Source of the DNA: Pelomonas sp. CA6
GTDB lineage: Bacteria > Pseudomonadota > Gammaproteobacteria > Burkholderiales > Burkholderiaceae_C
Length of the DNA: 64,000 nucleotides
NCBI RefSeq assembly: GCF_022549225.1
Contig: NZ_JAKZFD010000004.1
Location: 62,001-126,000, forward strand
Direction: 5' to 3'
Position numbers and translations under genes: made by a program. The notes beneath the pieces are model-generated. The model was not told the origin of the DNA and did no database searches. It saw only the letters and a list, made by a program, of their open reading frames with translations. The number at the start of each line of letters is the position of its first letter. Positions within the stretch are counted from its first letter, which is position 1. Positions 58,235-64,000 of the stretch are shown here, piece after piece.

Positions 58235-58813
58235 ATGAAATGGGATGAACTAAAAGCAGACACATATCGGCAATATGGCAAATTCAGCTGGGGGCACGTT
58301 GTAAAGGGTATGGTCTTACGTCGGACTTTTCGCCCCGTCGTTACGATGCGTCTTTGCCAAGCTGTGGCGACTCGCCGCGGGGCTTACCGATTCATGCTTC
58401 TCCCCTTGAAAGTGATGCATCGCATCGCCACACATTCCGCAGCGATGGATTTTTCGTGGCAGACGAAGATAGGAGGAGGACTTGCCCTCACGCACGGATG
58501 GGGGCTTGTCGTCAATCAAGGCGCTGTCATCGGTAGAAACGTAACGCTATTTCACGGGGTTACTCTCGGACAACGAGATCGCATCGCGCCCGATGGGACC
58601 CGCCTGACTGAATACCCAGTCATCGAAGATGACGTATGGGTCGGTCCGAACGCAATAATCGTCGGGGGCGTGACGATTGGCCGTGGTAGCAGAGTCGCCG
58701 GGGGGGCATTCGTCACAGAAAGTGTGCCCGCCTATTCGGTTGTCGCTGGCAACCCCGCCGCAATCGTGAAAGAGAACTGCACGCCCGATGTCATGAATCC
58801 GGCGCCGCTGTAG
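58235..58813 (+). CDS. Hexapeptide-repeat acetyltransferase, serine acetyltransferase-like
   Basis: A 192-residue enzyme of the left-handed beta-helix class. The N-terminal helix region (MKWDELKADTYRQYGKFSWG) and the turns IGGGLALTHGWGLVVNQGAV, IGRNVTLFHGVTLGQRD and DDVWVGPNAIIVGGVTIG show the hexapeptide repeats, with the catalytic His in THGWG and FHGV. It resembles CysE and WcaB-type O-acetyltransferases found in polysaccharide clusters. Here it is isolated, has AT-rich codons and lies in the tRNA-Phe island, so it was probably acquired. The ATG at 58235 begins the family-like region; a longer frame from 58022 would cross the likely promoter. Confidence 0.85.
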   Translation: MKWDELKADTYRQYGKFSWGHVVKGMVLRRTFRPVVTMRLCQAVATRRGAYRFMLLPLKVMHRIATHSAAMDFSWQTKIGGGLALTHGWGLVVNQGAVIGRNVTLFHGVTLGQRDRIAPDGTRLTEYPVIEDDVWVGPNAIIVGGVTIGRGSRVAGGAFVTESVPAYSVVAGNPAAIVKENCTPDVMNPAPL

Positions 58814-58822
58814 CGCGGCCGC

Positions 58823-58918
58823 TCAAATCTGCAGGTCAACGGACGCGATACAGCGTCGCTGAACGTCCTTGATTTGATAGACCAGCCGGACGCCTTGCTT
58901 GCGCAGCTTGATCTCATG
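58823..58918 (-). pseudogene. RelE/ParE toxin C-terminal remnant
   Basis: The minus strand encodes [18 protein letters not shown] followed by 13 residues and a stop at 58823. This matches the core of RelE-type mRNA-cleaving toxins (HxIKLRxxGxRLVYxV). Nothing of the first two-thirds of the gene or an antitoxin gene is present; upstream sequence switches to unrelated GC-rich DNA. It is a short fragment, so the assignment is tentative. Confidence 0.5.
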
Positions 58919-59046
58919 CGCTGTACCCCGACTCGGCCGGCTCTGTCCGCGGCGCCTGGTGGCCCAGATCGCGCGGCATGCCGCAGCGCGCGGGGACCGG
59001 CCCCCTCAAAGCGGGGACCGGCCTCGCTCACGCGGTCCGCGAAGCG

Positions 59047-59145
59047 TCAGAACCAGACCTCGACCTGGGCACCGAAGCGGGTGCCGCGGGTCTTGCCGTC
59101 ATCCGCGCCGGTCAGGCTGGCGGGACCGGCGGCGCCGGCGGCCTG
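59047..59145 (-). pseudogene. Outer-membrane protein C-terminal remnant
   Basis: The minus strand reads [20 protein letters not shown] and then a stop at 59047. A terminal amphipathic strand ending in Phe is the sorting signal of barrel proteins, and the wording resembles porin tails. Only about 30 codons remain before the frame enters the antisense of an RraA-like gene. It is a broken gene tail at the island edge. Confidence 0.45.
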
Positions 59146-59535
59146 ATGCGCTCCGCCTACTGGGGCGAGCTGCTGACCGTCACCGCGCGCATGCGCGGCG
59201 CCAACGGCGCGGTGATCGACGGCTATCACCGCGACACGCCCATGGTGCTGGCCCAGCAGTGGCCGGTGTTCAGCCGCGGGGCCTTCGGCCAGGACTCGGC
59301 GGTGCGCACCGGCATCGTCGACTTCCGCTGCGAGATCGAACTGGGCGGGGTCTGGATACGCCCGGGCGACCTGGTGTTCGGCGACATGGACGGCGTTGTC
59401 GTCGTGCCGCGCGCCTGCGAGGACGAGGTGTTGCGCCGCGCGCTGGACAAGGTGGGCAGCGAGAACCGGGTGCGCCAGGCCATCGAGGCCGGCATGAGCA
59501 GCACCGAGGCGCTGGCGCGATTCAAGGTGTTGTGA
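59146..59535 (+). pseudogene. RraA-like protein, N-terminus lost
   Basis: About 129 residues match the C-terminal two-thirds of the RraA/HMG aldolase-like family: [31 protein letters not shown], the conserved [20 protein letters not shown], and [13 protein letters not shown]. The N-terminal 70-90 residues, including the family start, are absent: immediately upstream (before about 59150) the frame carries antisense of the outer-membrane-protein tail. The ATG at 59146 could allow translation but a stable fold is unlikely. It marks a deletion joint. Confidence 0.7.
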
Positions 59536-59550
59536 GCCCACCCTGAGGGG

Positions 59551-60651
59551 TCACGTGCCTTTAGGAGCGGTTTGCCCCGCGCCGGACAGCTCGCGCTTCT
59601 CGCCCCGGCCGAGCTGGCGCAGCTCGCGCGGGCTCTGCCCCAGCGCCCGGCGCACCACCCGCGCGAAATTGGCGCTGCTCTGGAAACCGCATTCCAGCGC
59701 AATCTCGGTCACCTCCAGGTCGGTGTGCTGCAGCAGCCAGCGCGCGCGCTCCAGGCGCAGGCGCTGGCGGTACTCGGCCGGGCTCAGGCCCACGTCGCGC
59801 TGAAAGCGCCGCTCCAGCTGGCGGCGGCCCAGGCCCAGTGGCGCGCACAGCTCGTCAATCGTGCTGGGCGCATGCAGCTGCTGCTCCAGCAGCAGCATGG
59901 CCTTGTGCACCACGCTGTCGGTGCTGCGCAGCGAGATCACCGGCTCGGGCTGCAGCGTGCGCGAGGGCAGCGGCTGCTCCTCGATCATGATGCGCAGCGC
60001 CTTGACCGCATTCGCGCGGCCCAGGCTGCGCTCGATGATGTGGGCCGCGAGGTGGACCACGCTGGTGCCGCCGGCGCAGGTCAGCCGGTCTCGATCGACG
60101 ACGAACATCTGGTTGGAGACCACGCGGCAGGCCGGGAACTCGGCCGCGAACTCCTCGCGATGAAACCAGCTGACGCAGGCCAGGTGGCCCTCCAGCAGCC
60201 CCGCGCGCGCCAGCACGAAGGAGCCGGTACACAGGCCCACGAGCTTGACGCCCGCCGCGGCCGCTTCGTGCAGAAAGGCACTCAGGCGCGCCGGCACCCG
60301 CTGGCCGCCATGCAGCAAGCCGCCGATCACGACGAGGTAGTCATAGTCCCGCGGCGCCTCCAGCGGCGCATTGGGCAGCACGGCCACCCCACAGCTGGAG
60401 GACACCGGCCCGTCGTTGGCATCCAGCACCGCCCAGCGCGCCTGGCGCGGCCGGCTGCGGTCGCGGTCGTCGGCGGCCAGGCGCAGCGCATCGGCGAAGC
60501 CGGCGAAGGCCGTCAGCGTGAAGCGCGGTGTGAGCAGAAAGCCCACGCGCAGCGGCGCCACGGCGCCCTCCGCCGCGTCGCGCCTCGAGTGGTGGCCAGG
60601 CCGCGCCGGCGTTGTGGTTGTGGTTGTGGGGAGCGATGTCGTAATTGGCAT
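59551..60651 (-). CDS. GlxA-family (DJ-1/PfpI plus AraC) transcriptional regulator
   Basis: A 366-residue regulator. Residues about 30-200 are a DJ-1/PfpI-like domain ([20 protein letters not shown], then the nucleophile-elbow position in [18 protein letters not shown]). The C-terminal AraC domain has helix-turn-helices [20 protein letters not shown] and [20 protein letters not shown]. The layout is that of GbdR, which activates glycine betaine/sarcosine genes in Pseudomonas; the divergent glyA-sdaA-soxB set here supports an equivalent role. The start is uncertain: 60651 (MPITTSLP, with a Thr run) or 60720. Confidence 0.88.
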   Translation of the reverse strand: MPITTSLPTTTTTTPARPGHHSRRDAAEGAVAPLRVGFLLTPRFTLTAFAGFADALRLAADDRDRSRPRQARWAVLDANDGPVSSSCGVAVLPNAPLEAPRDYDYLVVIGGLLHGGQRVPARLSAFLHEAAAAGVKLVGLCTGSFVLARAGLLEGHLACVSWFHREEFAAEFPACRVVSNQMFVVDRDRLTCAGGTSVVHLAAHIIERSLGRANAVKALRIMIEEQPLPSRTLQPEPVISLRSTDSVVHKAMLLLEQQLHAPSTIDELCAPLGLGRRQLERRFQRDVGLSPAEYRQRLRLERARWLLQHTDLEVTEIALECGFQSSANFARVVRRALGQSPRELRQLGRGEKRELSGAGQTAPKGT

Positions 60652-60734
60652 GTTGTGCGTCGCAATCGGATCAGCGCTGGAGGCGCTGCGCTCGGAAGAT
60701 TCGCTCACTTCGCGATCCACCTCGGGACCCCTCC

Positions 60735-62006
60735 ATGTTCAGCACCCACACGCATTCGCTCAAGGCCGTCGACCCCGATTTATGGGAGGTCGTGCAACAG
60801 GAGCACCAGCGCCAGGAGCAGCACATCGAACTCATCGCCAGCGAGAACTACACCTCGCCGGCCGTGATGACGGCCCAGGGCAGCCAGCTCACCAACAAGT
60901 ATGCGGAAGGGTATCCCGGCCGGCGCTACTACGGCGGCTGCGAGTACGTCGATCAGGCCGAGCTGCTGGCGCTGGCGCGCGTGCGTGAGCTCTTTGGCGC
61001 CGACCGCCACGGCTGGGCCGCGAACGTGCAGCCGCACTCCGGCGCGCAGGCCAACGAGGCGGTCTTCATGGCGCTGATGAAACCCGGCGACACCTTCATG
61101 GGCATGAACCTCGCCGAAGGCGGTCACCTGAGCCACGGCATGGCGCTGAACATGAGCGGCAAGTGGTTCAACGTGGTCAGCTACGGCCTCAACGCGCAGG
61201 AAGAAATCGACTACGACGCGATGGAGCGCAAGGCCCACGCGTGCCGGCCCAAGCTCATCATCGCCGGCGCCTCGGCCTATGCGCTGCGCATCGACTTCGA
61301 GCGCTTCGCGCGCGTCGCCAAGGACGTCGGCGCCCTGCTGATGGTGGACATGGCGCACTACGCCGGACTGATCGCCGCCGGCCTGTACCCCAATCCCATC
61401 CCGCATGCCGACATCGTCACCAGCACCACGCACAAGAGCCTGCGTGGCCCGCGCGGCGGCATCATCCTGATGCGCCCGGAGCACGAGAAGGCCATCAACA
61501 GCGCCGTCTTCCCTGGCCTGCAGGGCGGCCCGCTGATGCATGTGATCGCCGCCAAGGCGGTGGCCTTCCACGAAGCGCTGCAACCCGGGTTCAAGGCTTA
61601 CCAGCAGCAGGTGCTGAAGAACGCGCAGGCGCTCGCCGAGACCCTGGTGGAACGCGGACTGCGCATCGTCAGCGGCCGCACCGAAAGCCATGTGATGCTG
61701 GTCGACCTGCGCGCCAAGGGCTTCACCGGCAAGGCCGCCGAGGCATTGCTCGGCCAGGCCCACATCACGGTCAACAAGAACGCCATTCCCAACGACCCCG
61801 AGAAGCCCATGGTCACCAGCGGCATACGCCTGGGCTCGCCGGCCATGACCACGCGCGGCTTCCGCGAGGCGCAGGCGCGCGAGGTGGGCCATCTGATCGC
61901 CGACCTGCTGGACCACCCCGCGGACGCGGCCACCTTGGCCCGGGTGCGCGCCCGCGTCGAGGCGTTGGCACAGGCCTTCCCGGTCTACGTCGACACGCCG
62001 GTCTGA
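60735..62006 (+). CDS. glyA: Serine hydroxymethyltransferase
   Basis: A 423-residue PLP enzyme interconverting glycine plus methylene-tetrahydrofolate with serine. Landmarks are [38 protein letters not shown], and the PLP lysine in [13 protein letters not shown] (Lys234). Its location beside sdaA and soxB, under a GbdR-like regulator, suggests the catabolic paralogue that turns sarcosine-derived glycine and formaldehyde equivalents into serine. The ATG at 60735 ([17 protein letters not shown]) was chosen; the frame is open upstream into the regulator. Confidence 0.96.
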   Translation: MFSTHTHSLKAVDPDLWEVVQQEHQRQEQHIELIASENYTSPAVMTAQGSQLTNKYAEGYPGRRYYGGCEYVDQAELLALARVRELFGADRHGWAANVQPHSGAQANEAVFMALMKPGDTFMGMNLAEGGHLSHGMALNMSGKWFNVVSYGLNAQEEIDYDAMERKAHACRPKLIIAGASAYALRIDFERFARVAKDVGALLMVDMAHYAGLIAAGLYPNPIPHADIVTSTTHKSLRGPRGGIILMRPEHEKAINSAVFPGLQGGPLMHVIAAKAVAFHEALQPGFKAYQQQVLKNAQALAETLVERGLRIVSGRTESHVMLVDLRAKGFTGKAAEALLGQAHITVNKNAIPNDPEKPMVTSGIRLGSPAMTTRGFREAQAREVGHLIADLLDHPADAATLARVRARVEALAQAFPVYVDTPV

Positions 62007-62016
62007 GGGCGCCGCC

Positions 62017-63396
62017 ATGGCCGTCAGCACCTTCGACCTCTTCAAGATCGGCATCGGGCCGAGCAGCTCGCACACCGTGGGCCCGATGCGCGCCGCCCGG
62101 CTGTTCGCCGTCGCGCTGGGCCAGAGCGGGCAGCTGGATGCCGTGCGCCGCGTGCGCTGCCAGCTCTACGGGTCGCTGGGCGCCACCGGCAAGGGCCATG
62201 GCAGCGACAAGGCCGTGATGCTGGGGCTGGAAGGCGAGGAACCCGACCGCATCGACCCCGACACCATCGCCGAGCGGCTGCAGCGCATCCGCGAGCGGCG
62301 CCTGCTGCGCCTGGCCGGCAGCCATGCCATCGCCTATGTGGAGCAGGAGGACCTGCTGTTCCTGCGCCGCGAAACCCTGCCCTTCCATCCCAATGGCATG
62401 CGCCTGACCGCGCTGGACGCCGAGGGCCGGCCGCTGATGGAGCGCTGCTACTACTCGGTCGGCGGCGGCTTCGTCGTCATGCAGGACGAGACCGGCGAGC
62501 CGCAGCTACGGCCCGATGCGCGCGCGCTGCCCCACCCCTTTCGCAGCGGCGCCGAGCTGCTGGCGCAATGCCGCGCCAACGGCCTGTCGGTCGCACAGCT
62601 GATGTGGCGCAACGAGCTGGCCTGGCGCAGCGACGACGAACTGCGCGCCGGCCTCACCCGCCTCTGGGAAGCGATGCAGGCCTGCGTGCGGCGCGGCATC
62701 GCCACCGAGGGCGTGCTGCCCGGCGGCTTCAAGGTGCGCCGCCGCGCCGCCGAGCTGCACCGCGGTCTGACGCAGAACCCCGAGGCGGCGCTGCGCGACC
62801 CGCTGCAGGTGATGGACTGGGTCAACCTCTACGCGCTGGCGGTCAACGAGGAAAACGCGGCCGGCGGCCGCGTCGTCACCGCGCCCACCAATGGCGCGGC
62901 CGGCATCGTGCCCGCGGTGCTGCACTACTACCACCGCTTCATTCCCGGCGCGAACCTGCAGGGCGTGTTCGACTTCCTGCTCACCGCCGCGGCGATCGCC
63001 ATCCTCTACAAGGAAAACGCCAGCATCAGCGGCGCCGAAGTTGGCTGCCAGGGCGAGGTGGGCGTGGCCTGCTCCATGGCCGCCGGGGCGCTGTGCGCGG
63101 TGCTGGGCGGCTCGCCGGAGCAGGTGGAGAACGCCGCCGAGATCGGCATGGAGCACCACCTGGGCCTGACCTGCGATCCGGTCGGCGGCCTGGTGCAGAT
63201 CCCCTGCATCGAGCGCAACGCGATCGCGTCGGTGAAGGCCATCAACGCCGCGCGCATGGCGCTGCGCGGCGACGGCACCCACCACGTCAGCCTGGACAAG
63301 GTGATCAAGACCATGCGCGACACCGGGGCGGACATGAAGACCAAATACAAGGAAACCTCGCGCGGGGGGTTGGCGGTCAATGTCGTCGAGTGTTGA
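62017..63396 (+). CDS. sdaA: L-serine ammonia-lyase, iron-sulfur type
   Basis: A 459-residue single-chain enzyme converting serine to pyruvate and ammonia with a 4Fe-4S cluster. The N-terminal domain has [20 protein letters not shown]. The catalytic domain has [17 protein letters not shown], and cluster cysteines are seen in [18 protein letters not shown] and [19 protein letters not shown]. It begins 10 bp after glyA, so glycine to serine to pyruvate is encoded in one transcript. Two hairpin repeats follow its stop. Confidence 0.95.
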   Translation: MAVSTFDLFKIGIGPSSSHTVGPMRAARLFAVALGQSGQLDAVRRVRCQLYGSLGATGKGHGSDKAVMLGLEGEEPDRIDPDTIAERLQRIRERRLLRLAGSHAIAYVEQEDLLFLRRETLPFHPNGMRLTALDAEGRPLMERCYYSVGGGFVVMQDETGEPQLRPDARALPHPFRSGAELLAQCRANGLSVAQLMWRNELAWRSDDELRAGLTRLWEAMQACVRRGIATEGVLPGGFKVRRRAAELHRGLTQNPEAALRDPLQVMDWVNLYALAVNEENAAGGRVVTAPTNGAAGIVPAVLHYYHRFIPGANLQGVFDFLLTAAAIAILYKENASISGAEVGCQGEVGVACSMAAGALCAVLGGSPEQVENAAEIGMEHHLGLTCDPVGGLVQIPCIERNAIASVKAINAARMALRGDGTHHVSLDKVIKTMRDTGADMKTKYKETSRGGLAVNVVEC

Positions 63397-63397
63397 T

Positions 63398-63519
63398 GTG
63401 GAGCCCCCCGCCTCCGGGGTACCGGAGGCGGCCCCCCGAGGGGGCGGCGATGCTCGCGGGGCCTGCCCCGCTCGCACATCGCCAGGTGGGCCGGCTTGGG
63501 GCGGCCCGGCGCTCGGCCC
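63398..63519 (+). repeat. Multi-hairpin interspersed repeat, copy B
   Basis: A 122-bp copy starting 2 bp after the sdaA stop. Hairpin 1 has arms CCGCCTCCGG (63408-63417) and CCGGAGGCGG (63422-63431). Hairpin 3 has outer arms GGCGATG/CATCGCC and inner GCGGGG/CCCCGC. Hairpin 4 (GGGCCG...CGGCCC) and CTCGGCCC are as in copies A and C. Eight bases separate it from copy C. Confidence 0.9.
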
Positions 63520-63527
63520 GGAAATGC

Positions 63528-63649
63528 GTGGAGCCCCTCGCCCAAGGCGTGCCTTGGACGGCCCCCCGAGGGGACGGCGATGCTCGCGGGGACTGCCCCG
63601 CTCGCACATCGCCAGGTGGGCCGGCTTGGGGCGGCCCGGCGCTCGGCCC
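63528..63649 (+). repeat. Multi-hairpin interspersed repeat, copy C
   Basis: A 122-bp tandem neighbour of copy B, nearly identical from the CCCCCCGAGGGG core onward. Hairpin 1 differs in sequence (arms CCAAGGC 63542-63548 and GCCTTGG 63551-63557) but is still self-complementary. The soxB start follows 70 bp later; nothing else is seen in that stretch except its ribosome-binding site (AGAGGA). Confidence 0.9.
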
Positions 63650-63718
63650 ATGGCATGAGGCTTCGCGCCTGGGGCTGCGGCGCGCGTGCCGCTTTGAAGA
63701 GGACTGAGAGGAACTGAG

Positions 63719-64000
63719 ATGCAGAAGTTTTCGATCTGGTCGTTGCTGCGCAATGCGATGTCCTACCACGAGGGCTGGCAGCCGCAGTGGCGGTCGCCCG
63801 AGCCCAAGCGCGAGTACGACGTGGTGGTGGTGGGCGGCGGCGGGCATGGGCTGGCCACGGCGTACTACCTGGCCAAGGAGCATGGGCTGCGCAACATCGC
63901 GGTGGTGGAGCGCGGCTATCTGGGCGGCGGCAACACCGCGCGCAACACCACCATCGTGCGCTCCAACTACCTGTGGGACGAGGCCACGCAGCTCTACGAG
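63719..64000 (+). CDS. soxB: Sarcosine oxidase beta subunit, 3' end outside window
   Basis: The first 94 codons of a flavoprotein. After [20 protein letters not shown], the FAD-binding motif [20 protein letters not shown] appears near residue 40, then [20 protein letters not shown], a segment specific to the beta subunit of heterotetrameric sarcosine oxidase. The enzyme demethylates sarcosine to glycine. It lies downstream of glyA-sdaA and is presumably followed by soxDAG. AGAGGA lies 7 bp before the ATG. Confidence 0.95.
   Translation, partial: MQKFSIWSLLRNAMSYHEGWQPQWRSPEPKREYDVVVVGGGGHGLATAYYLAKEHGLRNIAVVERGYLGGGNTARNTTIVRSNYLWDEATQLYE

Larger units (their letters stand above)
56112..58940. 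mobile_element. Decayed integrative element next to tRNA-Phe
   Basis: Between the tRNA and about 58940 the DNA has clearly lower GC than its surroundings (near 43-60% in stretches). It contains only accessory genes: a zinc-ribbon/PD-(D/E)XK protein, a truncated tyrosine integrase, a hexapeptide acetyltransferase and a RelE remnant. No repeat of the tRNA 3' end was found by eye at the far side, so both boundaries are approximate and the element is probably no longer mobile. Confidence 0.6.

Noticed and set aside
57400-59150. Direct repeat of the tRNA-Phe 3' end as distal attachment site
   Set aside because: No copy of the T-arm/acceptor sequence was found by eye; it may have been lost in the deletions at the island edge.
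63398-63649. CRISPR-like tandem repeat
   Set aside because: Only two 122-bp copies separated by 8 bp; no short repeats with unique spacers and no cas genes.

Overview
The window is very GC-rich (roughly 70%). It is densely coding, with short intergenic gaps and many GTG/TTG starts and ATGA/GTGA stop-start overlaps. Gene content and order (tkt-gap, birA-SPOR, rsmB-DUF4390-ntrY-ntrX, arsR-arsC-acr3-arsH, ECF42/YCII cluster, GlxA-type regulator-glyA-sdaA-soxB) point to a betaproteobacterium of the order Burkholderiales, probably close to the Rubrivivax/Roseateles/Leptothrix group. That placement is inferred from gene content, not from a marker-gene tree. The window opens inside a TonB receptor gene and closes inside soxB.

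Layout. 1-4138: iron-uptake operon (TonB-dependent siderophore receptor, DUF3649, PepSY membrane protein, DUF3325). 4176-7292: a guanidinium/quaternary-ammonium exporter, then a YCII-YCII-VOC-ECF42 sigma-factor cluster with a candidate ECF42 promoter. 7289-14922: GNAT, TPR-GGDEF diguanylate cyclase, UbiH-like hydroxylase, aldo/keto reductase, and a beta-propeller sensor fused to GGDEF. 15186-18266: cation/proton antiporter, YbdK ligase, MurU. 18289-23097: a leftward module of response regulator with HD-GYP-like domain, response regulator and PAS histidine kinase, then a hemerythrin. 23286-30828: tkt and gap, with an unrecognised secreted protein between them that overlaps gap, then an unrecognised lipoprotein and a subtilase with a sorting-type tail. 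30811-32967: SPOR protein, BirA, SET-domain protein. 33083-37320: topoisomerase III and a membrane histidine kinase. 37360-40092: complete arsenic operon with a clear palindromic operator. 40163-46630: GNAT, M16 peptidase, ProA, AraC/GyrI regulator. 46685-50818: DUF4139 protein, QueC, LemA, BLUF photoreceptor, FolE. 50938-55969: RsmB, DUF4390, NtrY-like kinase, NtrX-like regulator without an AAA+ domain.

56036-59535 is the accessory region. A tRNA-Phe gene is followed by lower-GC DNA carrying an unrecognised protein (zinc ribbon plus a textbook PD-(D/E)XK motif), a tyrosine integrase without its N-terminal half, a hexapeptide acetyltransferase, and then a junk zone of gene tails (RelE toxin, outer-membrane protein, RraA-like protein). 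It reads as a decayed integrative element with a deletion scar at its far edge. From 59551 the core genome resumes with a GlxA-type regulator, glyA, sdaA and soxB. This set fits the terminal steps of glycine betaine/sarcosine breakdown to glycine, serine and pyruvate.

The strongest unexplained structures are (a) the zinc-ribbon/PD-(D/E)XK gene in the tRNA-Phe island; (b) a roughly 120-bp multi-hairpin repeat found three times directly after stop codons, whose first stem differs completely between copies yet stays perfectly paired; (c) a triplicated secreted protein inserted between tkt and gap whose stop codon overlaps the gap start; and (d) a probable leaderless arsR transcript under a perfect 11-bp palindrome.
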